A DNA stretch of 64,000 bases, from NCBI GenBank assembly GCA_030536995.1, contig JAUNOY010000008.1, forward strand, positions 1 to 64,000. Direction: 5' to 3'. The DNA is from Eubacteriales bacterium (GTDB taxonomy: Bacteria; Bacillota; Clostridia; Lachnospirales; Lachnospiraceae). This document shows positions 16,139 to 25,026 of this stretch, piece by piece; the first letter of the stretch is position 1, and the number at the start of each line of letters is the position of its first letter. The position numbers and the translations under genes are program-made. The notes below the pieces were generated by a model that was not told the DNA's origin, ran no database searches, and was given only the letters and a program-made list of their open reading frames with translations.

Positions 16139-17526
16139 TTCTCCTCCTCTTTCTCAGAAGCACGCACAGAATCTTTCAGTGCATTTACCTGATTATCGCT
16201 CACACCCTCTGAAGTCTCTTTCTGGAAAAAAATCTTCACAGTCATAAACAGTAGCTTAATATCCAAAAGAAACGAATAATTTTCGATATAAAACAGATCA
16301 AGCTTCAGTTTATCGTAAGGCGTAGTATTGTACTTACCATATACCTGCGCATATCCGGTAAGTCCGCCCTTTACTTTAAGTCGGTAATAAAATTCCGGAA
16401 GCTCTTTTTCATATTCTTTCATAATCTCGCTTCGTTCCGGACGGGGACCAACCAGAGACATATCCCCTTTAAATACATTGAAAAGCTGTGGCAGCTCATC
16501 AAGATGAAGGCGACGAATCACCTTTCCCACAGGTGTGATCCTGGAATCATGGCGTGATGCAAGACGCGCGCCCTTTTTCTCGGAATCCACGCACATACTG
16601 CGGAATTTGCAGATTTTAAATGTTTTCCCGTCCAGAGTCAGGCGATCCTGAAAGTAAAATACAGGACCTCCGTCATAACCCTTCACAAGAATAGCTATAA
16701 TAAGCATAATCGGTGAAGTCAGGAGAATTCCCACCGCGGAAACCAGAATATCCACTGCCCTCTTGGCAGCTCTCTGCTCCAGAGACAGCCCCATATTCCT
16801 AGACATGAGAAGAGGCGTATCAAAAAGATGGATACGGTCGCTTCCCATAATAATAACGTCTGAAATTTTCGGACTCATATAGCAGCGAATGGAATGTGCA
16901 AAACAGTATTTCAGATATCTGTTTCTCTCCGAGGAGGGAAGATCCCAGATAATCACCCCATCGTAATCTTCCATCATCTCATGAATGATACTTTCTCCCG
17001 CTTTTACATGAACCTTTCCGCTGACATTATACTTATCTTTACGAGAATTCATCTTATCAATAAGATCACCCGGGTCCCTGTCGCCGTGAATTACAAGAAG
17101 TCTTCTTGCTCTGTATATCCTTGAATAAATATGTCCGGATATAAAAATCCAGAGAACAACAAGAACAATCTGAACTCCCGTCATCTTTACAAGGGGAAGG
17201 GGATCCAGAAAATAGCGGTTTACCAGGGTAATCTGAACATACTCTGCTATATTTGCACAGATTACCGTTAAAGTCAGAGAGTAAAACTCATCTATCTTTT
17301 TTAAATATCCCACCTTCAATCCACCGTACAACCTGGCAACCATGGTAAAAATCACAGCATAAACTGCAATCATAACCCAGTTTCCTCTCCTCCAGAACGG
17401 CTTCCATGCCAGACGGTCAAGATAATAATCATACCACACATAGGCAAAAACCAAAGTCACGGCAAGGATCAGAAGTCCGGCGAGAAAAAATACTATGGAA
17501 CGTTTACAATCTTCTCTTTTACTCAC
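16129..17526 (-). CDS. Undecaprenyl-phosphate sugar phosphotransferase
   Basis: A 465-residue WcaJ/RfbP-type polyisoprenyl-phosphate hexose-1-phosphate transferase, which starts surface glycan synthesis on undecaprenyl phosphate. Four N-terminal membrane helices (within about 1-135) are followed by a CoA-binding-like domain with a HGDRDPGDL segment, and a C-terminal catalytic domain (about 265-465) with KRAVDILVSAVGILLTSP, KFRSM, LDELPQLFNVFKGDMSLVGPRP and GLTGYAQV. The start is a GTG at 17526 with AGAGGG upstream. It leads a three-gene operon with its own promoter. The sugar transferred (Glc, Gal or a deoxy-amino sugar) cannot be decided. Confidence 0.92.
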   Translation of the reverse strand: MSKREDCKRSIVFFLAGLLILAVTLVFAYVWYDYYLDRLAWKPFWRRGNWVMIAVYAVIFTMVARLYGGLKVGYLKKIDEFYSLTLTVICANIAEYVQITLVNRYFLDPLPLVKMTGVQIVLVVLWIFISGHIYSRIYRARRLLVIHGDRDPGDLIDKMNSRKDKYNVSGKVHVKAGESIIHEMMEDYDGVIIWDLPSSERNRYLKYCFAHSIRCYMSPKISDVIIMGSDRIHLFDTPLLMSRNMGLSLEQRAAKRAVDILVSAVGILLTSPIMLIIAILVKGYDGGPVFYFQDRLTLDGKTFKICKFRSMCVDSEKKGARLASRHDSRITPVGKVIRRLHLDELPQLFNVFKGDMSLVGPRPERSEIMKEYEKELPEFYYRLKVKGGLTGYAQVYGKYNTTPYDKLKLDLFYIENYSFLLDIKLLFMTVKIFFQKETSEGVSDNQVNALKDSVRASEKEEEKCR

Positions 17527-17590
17527 AAAAATCCCTCTTATCTTATTTTTATATGTATTATCGTTTTTTGCAATTTCGAATAACTACCTC

Positions 17591-17619
17591 ATTATAGCGT
17601 AAGAGTTTTGCCCCGTCCA
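17591..17619 (-). promoter_or_regulatory. Promoter of the priming-transferase operon
   Basis: Minus-strand TGGACG (17614-17619), 17-base spacer, perfect TATAAT (17591-17596), about 65 bases before the GTG start. The rest of the 17527-17807 gap is AT-rich and carries the divergent glgC promoter. Confidence 0.65.
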
Positions 17620-17770
17620 GTTATTCATGCAAATTTATATAATTTACCAGCAAAATACACTCATCAAAAAAAGTTTGATAAACAAATAACTTTTGACATT
17701 TTATGAAAATTTTTCCTCGTTTTTCCCAATATTTTTGTTAAAAAAGATGGTAATTCTTTTTGAAAAGTTG

Positions 17771-17776
17771 TATAAT
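17771..17776 (+). promoter_or_regulatory. glgC -10 element
   Basis: A perfect TATAAT 31 bases before the glgC ATG. Only a poor -35 (TGGTAA at 17748-17753) is seen at 17-base spacing, so activator dependence is possible. Confidence 0.5.
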
Positions 17777-17807
17777 ATTTCATAGCAAAAGAAAGTGAGG
17801 GCTTATT

Positions 17808-18950
17808 ATGAAACAAAATAATATGTTAGCTATGATTTTGGCCGGTGGACGCGGAAGCCGACTTCACGACTTAACAAATAAAGTTGCTAAACCGGCAGTT
17901 TCATATGGTGGAAAATATCGTATCGTAGATTTCCCACTGAGCAACTGTGCGAACAGCGGCATTGATGTTGTTGGCGTGCTCACACAGTACGAATCCGTAC
18001 TTCTCAACAGCTATGTTGCAGCAGGCGGACGCTGGGGTCTGGATGCGAAAGAGAGTGGTGTCTATGTTCTTCCTCCTCGCGAAAAAGCTGACGAAAATCT
18101 GAATGTATATCGCGGAACAGCCGATGCTATTTCACAGAATATTGACTTTATCGATTCCTTTGCACCGGAATACGTTCTCATTCTTTCCGGCGACCATATT
18201 TACAAAATGAATTACGATGCAATGCTCAACTATCACAAAGAAAAAAATGCCGATGCTACCATCGCAGTTATCGAAGTCCCTATAAAAGAAGCAAGCCGTT
18301 TCGGTATCATGAATACAGATACAGAAACAGGACGTATCGTAGAATTCGAAGAAAAACCGGCAAATCCTAAGAGCAATCTTGCATCCATGGGTATCTACAT
18401 CTTCACATGGAAACTTCTTCGTAAAATGCTCCTTGCAGATATCAAAAATCCAGATTCCAGCCATGATTTCGGAAAAGATATTATTCCTACCATGTTAGCA
18501 GACAACAAAGGTCTTTACGCTTATAAATTCAAAGGCTACTGGAAAGATGTCGGAACTATCGATTCCTTATGGGAAGCAAACATGGATCTCTTAGATCCAA
18601 AGAACGAGCTTAATTTAAGCGATCATAACTGGAAGATTTATACAGAAGATGTGACAGCACTTCCACAGTATATTTCTGCTGATGCTGTAATTCAGAACGC
18701 ATACATAACTCAGGGCTGTGTCATTGACGGAGAAGTGAAAAATTCTGTACTCTTTACCGGTGTAAAAGTCGGTCCTAACGCAAAAGTTATTGACAGTGTG
18801 CTGATGCCTGGCGTTGTTGTAGAAGAAGGCGCTGTTATAAATCGCGCACTTGTAGCCGATGGTATCCGTATTGGCGCCGGCGCTGTTGCAGGCAATCCAA
18901 ACAGTGAACATATCGAACTTATTGCGAAATGTGTAAAGGGGGCAGAATAA
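17808..18950 (+). CDS. glgC: Glucose-1-phosphate adenylyltransferase catalytic subunit
   Basis: A 380-residue ADP-glucose pyrophosphorylase that makes ADP-glucose for glycogen. The N-terminal Rossmann-like domain carries the catalytic AGGRGSRL motif (about residues 12-19), FPLSNC and [10 protein letters not shown]; the C-terminal part (about 290-370) shows the left-handed beta-helix hexapeptide pattern ([20 protein letters not shown]). GTGAGG precedes the ATG. glgD follows after one base, so the two are co-translated; in Firmicutes GlgD modulates GlgC in a mixed tetramer. Confidence 0.96.
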   Translation: MKQNNMLAMILAGGRGSRLHDLTNKVAKPAVSYGGKYRIVDFPLSNCANSGIDVVGVLTQYESVLLNSYVAAGGRWGLDAKESGVYVLPPREKADENLNVYRGTADAISQNIDFIDSFAPEYVLILSGDHIYKMNYDAMLNYHKEKNADATIAVIEVPIKEASRFGIMNTDTETGRIVEFEEKPANPKSNLASMGIYIFTWKLLRKMLLADIKNPDSSHDFGKDIIPTMLADNKGLYAYKFKGYWKDVGTIDSLWEANMDLLDPKNELNLSDHNWKIYTEDVTALPQYISADAVIQNAYITQGCVIDGEVKNSVLFTGVKVGPNAKVIDSVLMPGVVVEEGAVINRALVADGIRIGAGAVAGNPNSEHIELIAKCVKGAE

Positions 18951-18951
18951 T

Positions 18952-20073
18952 ATGTATAAGGCATTTGGAATCATCAACGCTTCAAGAAAAAACGCATACG
19001 TTGAGGGACTTCAGGAATTCCGTCCTATCGGTGCATTTTCTTTCCTTGGCAGATACAGAGTCATTGACTTCCCTATCTCCAATATGAGTAACAGCAATAT
19101 CGACCGCATCCAGATTTATATTAACAGTACACCTCGTTCACTTGTAGAACATCTGGGTACCGGACGTCACTACAATATCAACTCCAAAAAAGGCAAGCTT
19201 CAGATGCTTTTTGCCAACACAGTAAACAGAAACGATATCTACAACACAGATATTTCTTACTACTATGATAACCTGGAATCTATTAAGACAATGGAGCATG
19301 AATACGTTGTAATTGCTCCATGTTATATGATTTACACTGCAGACTTTTCTGAACTCCTTCAGAATCATATCGATTCCAAGGCTGACATCACACTGCTCTA
19401 CCATTCCGTAGACAATGCAAAAGACGAATACCTGAAATGCGATACTTTGAATCTGAATCCTCAGAAAGGTGTCAAATCCATTGAGCCAAACCGTGGAACT
19501 TCCAAAAACAAGCATATTTTCATGGATACCTATATCATGAAAAGGAATCTTTTCATGGAACTGATCGAAAAAGCCCGCGCAACCTCTTCCATGTATACAC
19601 TTTCTGACATCGTAAATGGCATGTGTGTAGAGGACAACTTTAATATCCGCGGCATTGCACATAAAGGTTTCTTCGCAGCAATCACAGACTTTACCAGCTT
19701 TGTACATGCAAATAAAGCTCTCATTGACTACAAGGCAGCTCAGGAACTTTTCCATGAGGACTGGCCAATTTATACTCGTACCAACGATTCCAGCCCGACA
19801 CAGTATTTTGATACTGCACAGGTTAAAAACTCTGTTGTATCCAATGGCTGTAAAATCAAGGGTACTGTAGAAAATTCCATCGTGGGACGTGGTGTTACCA
19901 TCGAAGAAGGCGCTGTTGTAAAAGATAGCCTTGTATTCTCACAGTCCTATATCGGTAAAGATGTTCATATCGAAAACGTAATTGTAGACAAGCTTGCAAA
20001 TATCTCTAAAGTAAAAGAGATTATTGCAACACCAGAACAGCCAGGATATGTAAAACGGCACGACTCTATCTGA
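18952..20073 (+). CDS. glgD: Glucose-1-phosphate adenylyltransferase regulatory subunit GlgD
   Basis: A 373-residue GlgC paralogue. The N-terminal GGxGxRL nucleotide loop is missing (the start reads KAFGIINASRKNAYVEG), as in known GlgD proteins, so it is regulatory rather than catalytic. It retains RYRVIDFPISNMSNSNI and the C-terminal beta-helix repeats (NSVVSNGCKIKGTVENSIVGRG). It directly follows glgC and ends at a strong terminator at 20103-20136. No other glycogen genes are in the window. Confidence 0.95.
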   Translation: MYKAFGIINASRKNAYVEGLQEFRPIGAFSFLGRYRVIDFPISNMSNSNIDRIQIYINSTPRSLVEHLGTGRHYNINSKKGKLQMLFANTVNRNDIYNTDISYYYDNLESIKTMEHEYVVIAPCYMIYTADFSELLQNHIDSKADITLLYHSVDNAKDEYLKCDTLNLNPQKGVKSIEPNRGTSKNKHIFMDTYIMKRNLFMELIEKARATSSMYTLSDIVNGMCVEDNFNIRGIAHKGFFAAITDFTSFVHANKALIDYKAAQELFHEDWPIYTRTNDSSPTQYFDTAQVKNSVVSNGCKIKGTVENSIVGRGVTIEEGAVVKDSLVFSQSYIGKDVHIENVIVDKLANISKVKEIIATPEQPGYVKRHDSI

Positions 20074-20102
20074 TCCTGTCGTATTTTCCAATCAGAAATT
20101 CC

Positions 20103-20136
20103 AGACGCTGTGCGGGAAACCGTGCAGCGTCTTTTT
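20103..20136 (+). terminator. Terminator of glgCD
   Basis: AGACGCTG (20103-20110) pairs with CAGCGTCT (20125-20132), with an inner CGG/CCG helix and a T run at 20132-20136. Confidence 0.9.
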
Positions 20137-20167
20137 CCCTATCACTGAAAGAGGAAGGAGAAAACAA

Positions 20168-20722
20168 ATGACTGATAATGCCCTTTTTGACCAGGCCATT
20201 CTCTTTGCAGTCAAACATCACGCAGGCACTGTCCGCAAAACTTCAGCACTTCCATATATCATCCATCCCCTGGAAACCATGCAGATTTTATATTCCATGG
20301 GTGCAGGAATGCCGCTTCTTACTGCCGCTGTTCTACATGACACAGTAGAAGACACAAACGCCTCTTTGGATGAAATTTACCGGAAGTTCGGAAAACAGAT
20401 CGGTTCTCTTGTAGAAGCCCACACAGAAGATAAACGTCTCACCTGGACAGAACGCAAGCAGCATACCATTCGGACTCTGCCCCAGGCTTCTCTTGAAATA
20501 AAAATGCTGGTTCTAGCAGATAAGGTATCCAATCTCAGGAGTATTTCCACCGATTATAAACGTTTGGGAGAGCCTTTCTGGGATTATTTTAACGCTCCAA
20601 AAGAAAAGCAGAAATGGTATTACAGTCAGATTCAGCAGGCATTAACGGAGCTAAAAGATACTCCTCAGACTGCGAAGGTCTATGGGGAAATGGAGAGACT
20701 TTACAGAGAAATTTTTGAATAA
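20168..20722 (+). CDS. HD-domain alarmone hydrolase-like protein (Mesh1/SpoT HD type)
   Basis: A 184-residue stand-alone HD phosphohydrolase. It has the RelA/SpoT hydrolase pattern: HHAGTVRKTSALPYIIHPLE, then the HD box HDTVEDT and DKVSNLRSI downstream. No synthetase, TGS or ACT domain follows, so it is a small hydrolase of the Mesh1/SAH type. It may remove the 3'-pyrophosphate of (p)ppGpp or act on a related nucleotide. AAGGAG precedes the ATG. It lies after the glgCD terminator and is followed by its own terminator, so it is probably independent of glgCD despite proximity. Confidence 0.83.
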   Translation: MTDNALFDQAILFAVKHHAGTVRKTSALPYIIHPLETMQILYSMGAGMPLLTAAVLHDTVEDTNASLDEIYRKFGKQIGSLVEAHTEDKRLTWTERKQHTIRTLPQASLEIKMLVLADKVSNLRSISTDYKRLGEPFWDYFNAPKEKQKWYYSQIQQALTELKDTPQTAKVYGEMERLYREIFE

Positions 20723-20730
20723 AAAACAAT

Positions 20731-20786
20731 CCCCCTCGGGAACTCTTCCACTACAAAAAAGAGTTTTCCCAAAGGGGTATTTTTAT
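20731..20786 (+). terminator. Terminator of the HD hydrolase gene
   Basis: CCCC (20731-20735) pairs with GGGG (20774-20777), enclosing GGGAACTCTT paired with AAGAGTTTTCCC (2-base bulge), followed by TATTTTTAT. Confidence 0.75.
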
Positions 20787-20921
20787 CTCATTGCATCTTC
20801 CCTTTTTATATTTTCATTATAATGCAGACAAAGACAGATTCCAATTGAGCGGTTGTAAACTTTAGGGCAAAAAATTTAATCAACAGTTAATGCAAAAGCG
20901 TCCCTTTTTCTTTAAGATTCT

Positions 20922-21392
20922 TTAATCTCTGGAACACTTCTCTGCGTCAATCGCCAGAACAAACATGAGCGCATAGAGCGCATCCCCCGGATTTCTCACA
21001 TCAATAATATAAGTATCTGTCAAATGAAGGACTTCTTTATAAACTCTGGCAATCTGCTCTCCGTTACTGCCATAAATGGTATAATCCCATTCCAACCAGT
21101 CTCCGTCAATACTCCATCCGTTATAATCAATGTTATATTTCGGCTTGAAGAAAGTCAGTTCTTTGCTGATGCAGCCGATATATTTTTCCCCTTCATACAT
21201 TTCAAATTTCGGGAGGAAAGTAAGTACCTTTTCTTTTATCATACCGACTTCGTCTCCCCATGAATCATAGATTCTCAGGCAGTGTCCAAGTGCAAATTCA
21301 CCTTTGACTTCATAGGCAACCGCACCGGATTCCTCATAAATATCGTAACTGTCAAACCACGAAAACATTCTCTGTTTGAATATAAGCTTCAT
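20922..21392 (-). CDS. LURP-one-related (LOR/Tubby-like) family protein
   Basis: A 156-residue protein with the LOR pattern: MKLIFKQRMFSWFDSYDIYEESG at the N-terminus (first residues match family openings), then alternating short strands and the conserved WSIDGDWLEWDY and Y-x-IDVRN segments. Family members are small Tubby-like beta barrels of unclear role in bacteria. The ATG at 21392 with GGGGG 7 bases upstream is preferred over a TTG at 21398. It is 31 bases after the DUF1653 gene and probably shares its promoter. Confidence 0.75.
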   Translation of the reverse strand: MKLIFKQRMFSWFDSYDIYEESGAVAYEVKGEFALGHCLRIYDSWGDEVGMIKEKVLTFLPKFEMYEGEKYIGCISKELTFFKPKYNIDYNGWSIDGDWLEWDYTIYGSNGEQIARVYKEVLHLTDTYIIDVRNPGDALYALMFVLAIDAEKCSRD

Positions 21393-21423
21393 ACACAATC
21401 CCCCGTATCATTTGTAAAAAGGG

Positions 21424-21915
21424 TTATACCCACCTCTTTGTTTCTACTTTTTCGAAGCGATATTTCTGCTTCACATCCGGATATTTTTCCCTGTCCACCT
21501 CGCTCATAAACATGGCGTAAGGACGGGCACAGGTCTTGTATGGCGGATAAATCGCCTGATAAATCACCAGCTTTTCTCCGTTTTCCGTGTGCTGGGCAAA
21601 GGCAAGAATTCTGTACAAATATTCCTGAGATTCTGCGGATACCCATTCACGCTTAAAATGCTGCACCAAATCTCCAATCTCTATATCTCGCTCCCGCACT
21701 TCATTTTCCAAAGGCGCCGGCTCGCCTCCTCCCTGCTCAAACCGGGCTTCTTCCGAAACCTCCACATACTCTTCCTTATCAAGAGATACAGGAATTCCTG
21801 TCTTTCCGACAATATGTACACCGCCGAACCATGTTCCTGTCACCTCGCAGATATCTCCGATATTATATTCCAGACTGTATTCATCATTTTTCTTTATAAT
21901 TTTAACCCTGCTCAT
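21424..21915 (-). CDS. DUF1653 domain protein
   Basis: A 163-residue protein. The C-terminal part (about residues 82-155) is DUF1653-like, with VQHFKREW, YLYRILAFAQHTE, LVIYQAIYPP and a REKYPDV segment. The N-terminal 60 residues look like a small SH3/KOW-type beta domain (YNIGDICEVTGTWFGGVHIV). The function of DUF1653 is unknown. GGGAGA precedes the ATG, and a good promoter lies upstream at 21966-21994. The two-domain layout is somewhat unusual, since many DUF1653 proteins are single-domain and about 70-90 residues. Confidence 0.72.
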   Translation of the reverse strand: MSRVKIIKKNDEYSLEYNIGDICEVTGTWFGGVHIVGKTGIPVSLDKEEYVEVSEEARFEQGGGEPAPLENEVRERDIEIGDLVQHFKREWVSAESQEYLYRILAFAQHTENGEKLVIYQAIYPPYKTCARPYAMFMSEVDREKYPDVKQKYRFEKVETKRWV

Positions 21916-21965
21916 ATTTTTAATCTCCCTTTACCAAAAAACTCTGGTTTATTCTGATTATCTGC

Positions 21966-21994
21966 ATTATAATTCATCTTTCCATTTTCCTCAA
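21966..21994 (-). promoter_or_regulatory. Promoter of the DUF1653-LOR gene pair
   Basis: Minus-strand TTGAGG (21989-21994), 17-base spacer, perfect TATAAT (21966-21971), about 50 bases before the DUF1653 start. Confidence 0.75.
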
Positions 21995-22063
21995 TATTTT
22001 TTCTGAATTTTCCGAAAAATTATATGTCCTTTCAATTCTTTTTTGAGAATCTGTATTTTTCTG

Positions 22064-22092
22064 TTGACAATATCGACACTCGATATTATATT
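22064..22092 (+). promoter_or_regulatory. Promoter of the DUF2812-PadR operon
   Basis: Perfect TTGACA (22064-22069), 17-base spacer, TATATT (22087-22092). The spacer is entirely filled by a palindromic operator (22070-22086). Confidence 0.85.
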
Positions 22093-22120
22093 GTAAGCAA
22101 GATATATCGACACTCGATAC
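22070..22120 (+). promoter_or_regulatory. Two palindromic PadR-type operators
   Basis: ATATCGA-CAC-TCGATAT (22070-22086) is a perfect 7-3-7 palindrome filling the promoter spacer. A second copy with a single change at its last base lies at 22104-22120, over and just after the expected transcription start, 34 bp centre to centre. PadR proteins typically bind such AT-rich dyads. The pad-like regulator encoded downstream at 23496 is the obvious ligand, implying autorepression. Confidence 0.8.
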
Positions 22121-22155
22121 CATATTTTATTCCTTTTTGAAAGGAGGCAAACACC

Positions 22156-23463
22156 ATGTTAAAAAAAATCCATGTACCACTTCTCTTTCACTATCGCGAA
22201 TGTGATTCTTTTACAGATTATCTTCACAGACAGTCTCTAAAAGGCTGGCACTTTAAAGAATTTCGTTTTGGCATGGTCTTCGAAAAAGGAGAACCTCAGG
22301 AAAAATACTATTCTGCAGAAGTTTTCCCCGAAGGAAGCGAACACGATTTACGTCCGGATAGCGACGCCATAGAATACTCCGGATACTGTGAAGCTGCAGG
22401 CTGGAAATTCCTTGACGGAATCCGTAAATTCTGTGTATTTGAACGCATCAGGGAAAATGCTGTTCCTATTATCACCGAAGAAGAAAAACTGGCCAACATC
22501 CTGAAAGCCGAGAAACAAAACTGGCTGTTGCGTTATTTTCCGCTTTTCCTGTTTCTTGTATTCTATCTTCCGTTTATGCTTCTTCAGCACTTTTCGGATA
22601 TTGCCTTTCAGTCAGCTTTATTATTTATCATGCTTGGATTTTTCCTGTACCTCATCCTTTCCGTAGGAAAAGGGCTTTCCATACTATTATGGCATCGACG
22701 GGCAAAAAAAGCATTAAACGAAGGACATCCCATCTCTTGCAAAAGCAGACTCCACTTTCTCCATGTACTGGAACCACTGCTTTTATTTGCCCTGTTTTTC
22801 CTCACCGCTTATTATGCAATCCGGGAAAATTCTGTGAGCAGTCCTCTTCTGTATGTTGCTGCCCTTCTCACTATACCTGTTTTTAATCTGATACTTTCCA
22901 CTTTCAGACCAGGCAGAAGGCAACAGATGAATATTAGGATGATTTCTGCCCTTGCAGTTTTTATATTAAGTATCACCAGTATTTTTTTCTTCAATATCCC
23001 GGATTCCAGACCGGCAAATAAAGGTCTACCGGAGCATGCGGTTCTCCTTCCGTCAGATTTTACTGACGCAGTCCCAGATCCGGATGCTCCTCCTGAATAT
23101 AATTATTCCGAAAGTCTTCTGGGAAGTAAAGAATCCTGTTCCATCTGGTATACCAGTTCCGCCTACACTGATACAGTACATCATTTTGATTATACGATTT
23201 ACCACCCGTCTTATCTCTGGGTCAGAAACTTTTTGTGGCGGCAGTCTCCAAAGGATTACAGCGGTGTCCCACTTATCTGGGAGGACTTCTCTGACAACTG
23301 GTCCGGATTGGAGGCGGTGAAATCCGATTCCGGATTCGGAACACAATTTCGGATTTTATACAAAAATGCAGTTCTGGATTTATGGCTGGATTCGTCTTTG
23401 AAACCAGAACAGATTTCTCAAATCGAATCCAGGATTTTTCAGATTTATTCCCTTTCGGAATAA
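22156..23463 (+). CDS. DUF2812 domain membrane protein
   Basis: A 435-residue protein. The N-terminal soluble domain (about 1-110, with YHRQSLKGWHFKEFRFGM-like spacing and an EYSGYCEAAGWKFLDGI block) matches DUF2812, a domain typically encoded beside PadR regulators. Four membrane segments follow (about 125-145, 150-172, 198-222, 228-245, with another near 260-280). The C-terminal 150 residues are extracytoplasmic or cytoplasmic and unassigned. AAGGAGG lies 9 bases before the ATG. It is co-transcribed with padR and probably repressed by it; the function of DUF2812 proteins is not known, though envelope-stress sensing is suspected. Confidence 0.78.
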   Translation: MLKKIHVPLLFHYRECDSFTDYLHRQSLKGWHFKEFRFGMVFEKGEPQEKYYSAEVFPEGSEHDLRPDSDAIEYSGYCEAAGWKFLDGIRKFCVFERIRENAVPIITEEEKLANILKAEKQNWLLRYFPLFLFLVFYLPFMLLQHFSDIAFQSALLFIMLGFFLYLILSVGKGLSILLWHRRAKKALNEGHPISCKSRLHFLHVLEPLLLFALFFLTAYYAIRENSVSSPLLYVAALLTIPVFNLILSTFRPGRRQQMNIRMISALAVFILSITSIFFFNIPDSRPANKGLPEHAVLLPSDFTDAVPDPDAPPEYNYSESLLGSKESCSIWYTSSAYTDTVHHFDYTIYHPSYLWVRNFLWRQSPKDYSGVPLIWEDFSDNWSGLEAVKSDSGFGTQFRILYKNAVLDLWLDSSLKPEQISQIESRIFQIYSLSE

Positions 23464-23495
23464 ATCCCGTATTCAAAAAGCAAGGAGTTGGTCTT

Positions 23496-23801
23496 ATGGC
23501 AAGGGAACAGTTTCAAACTTTAACAGAACCTATGTATTATATTCTTCTCGCTCTTCTTGAGGAATGCTGCGGCGTAGACATTATGGAAAAAGTAAATGCT
23601 CTTTCCCACGGAAGAGTACAGGTAGGTCCCGGCACTCTCTATGCCATGCTTGCCAGATTTGAAAGCAACCATATCGTCCGTCTCACAGCAAGCAACGGTC
23701 GAAAGAAATCATATATTATCACTGACACAGGCAGGGAAATGCTCCTGAAAGAATTCCAACGTCTGGAAACAATGGTAAAAGACGGGAGCCCTTATTTATA
23801 G
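23496..23801 (+). CDS. PadR-family transcriptional regulator
   Basis: A 101-residue winged-helix PadR protein: LTEPMYYILLALLEECCGVDIMEKV (start of the wHTH), VGPGTLYAMLARFE (recognition helix) and KSYIITDTGREML (wing). It lacks the long C-terminal dimerisation helices of PadR subfamily 1 and so resembles the short subfamily 2. The start at 23496 follows AGGAG by 8 bases; an upstream in-frame ATG would overlap the previous gene. Two palindromes at the operon promoter are the probable binding sites. Confidence 0.9.
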   Translation: MAREQFQTLTEPMYYILLALLEECCGVDIMEKVNALSHGRVQVGPGTLYAMLARFESNHIVRLTASNGRKKSYIITDTGREMLLKEFQRLETMVKDGSPYL

Positions 23802-23815
23802 GGCTCCTGCTTTTT
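23785..23815 (+). terminator. Terminator overlapping the padR stop codon
   Basis: GGAGCCCT (23785-23792) pairs perfectly with AGGGCTCC (23800-23807) around a 7-base AT loop, then TGCTTTTT. The padR stop codon lies at the edge of the loop. Confidence 0.85.
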
Positions 23816-23835
23816 CACTGCGCCACATCTTTGCT

Positions 23836-24060
23836 TCAACATTTCGTACCGGCTGTGCGAATCAGTGTAACAAGTCCCACAATTGCCAAAATCGGGAATG
23901 CAAGCTTGATAAGCCCCACAAACACAAGTCCCAGAAGAGCAATCGGCAAAAACACCAAGGTAAACAGCACCTTGGAAATCCCCCATGCCGCTTTAAAAGC
24001 AACACCAATCAGTTTGCCGAAAATCCAAACCATAAGAATCATAAACAACAATGTCATCAT
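23836..24060 (-). CDS. Small hydrophobic membrane protein
   Basis: A 74-residue protein made almost entirely of two or three membrane helices (about 2-20, 25-48, 50-67), with a short basic C-terminus. GAGG lies 8 bases before the ATG. No family recognised. It is oriented opposite to padR and converges on its terminator. The small basic ORF upstream (24079-24222) is on the same strand. Confidence 0.55.
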   Translation of the reverse strand: MMTLLFMILMVWIFGKLIGVAFKAAWGISKVLFTLVFLPIALLGLVFVGLIKLAFPILAIVGLVTLIRTAGTKC

Positions 24061-24078
24061 ATCTTTTTCCTCTTTCTT

Positions 24079-24222
24079 TCATAAAATAGTTTTTCTGTTC
24101 TTTCCTTTTCCACATCCGTTATATACGGAAACATTTCTTATCCCCAATTTCTCACAGTAGCCCACATTTTTTTCCATTTTTTCAATCATCCTTACTGCCC
24201 TCATCCGTTCTCCTGCGTTCAT
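24079..24222 (-). CDS. Possible small protein of unknown function
   Basis: A 47-residue basic ORF (MNAGERMRAVRMIEKM start) with GGAGG 9 bases before its ATG. It is on the same strand as the small membrane protein 18 bases downstream. It has no recognisable domain and could be spurious; the good ribosome binding site is the main support. Confidence 0.35.
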   Translation of the reverse strand: MNAGERMRAVRMIEKMEKNVGYCEKLGIRNVSVYNGCGKGKNRKTIL

Positions 24223-24352
24223 ATTTTCACCCTCCATCTTGCTTCCTTTCGCTGATTCCAGTATAATAAACAGTAGAAACGGCACCGTCTGCGAGGATTC
24301 CCTTTTTCGGTTATTCCTCCTTTACGGTGAGGGAAAAGGAGAACGAATTACC

Positions 24353-24868
24353 ATGGGAAGACAATCAACCAGAGAAGATAAAACCATCTATCAGCTTTGC
24401 AGAGAAAGTCAGGGACTTTCCCGGGAAAAAGCCAGTGATCTTATGGACGGCGTCTCTGCTGCCCGCATCGAAAAAATTGAGTACGGTCTTCAGGAACCCA
24501 CTCCATATGATGTTGTTCAGATGGCTGACTGTTACAAACAGCCGGAGCTTTGCAATTATTACTGTTCTCACCGATGTGAAATCGGCGACCGCTATGTACC
24601 GGAAGTCGAGCTTTCTGAGCTTTCCAATATTATTCTGGAAACCATCGCCAGCTTAAATGAAATCAACCCGCTTACCAGCCGTCTGATTCAGATTGCCCGG
24701 GACGGAAAAATTTCTGACGATGAGATTCCCGATTTCGCATTCATCAGTTCAAAGCTTGATGAAATTTCCCTTGCTGTCGATGCCCTGAATCTCTGGGTAG
24801 ATAAGACTGCCAGTGAAAATAACATCAACATCGCCCTTCTCAACGAGGAAAAGAAAAAACTCCGCTGA
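24353..24868 (+). CDS. XRE-type helix-turn-helix regulator
   Basis: A 171-residue protein. Residues about 8-65 form an XRE-type HTH (TIYQLCRESQGLSREKASDLM, then ARIEKIEYG and PTPYDVVQMADCY). The rest is mainly helical and ends in a Lys-rich tail; a Cys-rich patch (LCNYYCSHRCEIG, about 66-78) follows the HTH and could bind metal. AAGGAG lies 11 bases before the ATG at 24353. It is followed by a strong terminator. Target genes are not evident. Confidence 0.78.
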   Translation: MGRQSTREDKTIYQLCRESQGLSREKASDLMDGVSAARIEKIEYGLQEPTPYDVVQMADCYKQPELCNYYCSHRCEIGDRYVPEVELSELSNIILETIASLNEINPLTSRLIQIARDGKISDDEIPDFAFISSKLDEISLAVDALNLWVDKTASENNINIALLNEEKKKLR

Positions 24869-24971
24869 TTCGGACTTTGTTTGCTTTTATGAATTTATTG
24901 TAATATAACATACGCAGAAAATATATCTGTATTCAGGAGAAATAGCCCTTTCTAATTCCCTGAAAAAAGAG

Positions 24972-25013
24972 AAATACCGTCCGGAATGTCATATCGTATC
25001 CGGACGGTATTTT
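24972..25013. terminator. Bidirectional terminator
   Basis: AAATACCGTCCGGA (24972-24985) pairs perfectly with TCCGGACGGTATTT (24999-25012), followed by T residues on the plus strand and a T-rich tract on the minus strand. It serves both the XRE gene and the converging polyamine operon. Confidence 0.9.
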
Positions 25014-25026
25014 TTATTCCATGTTT

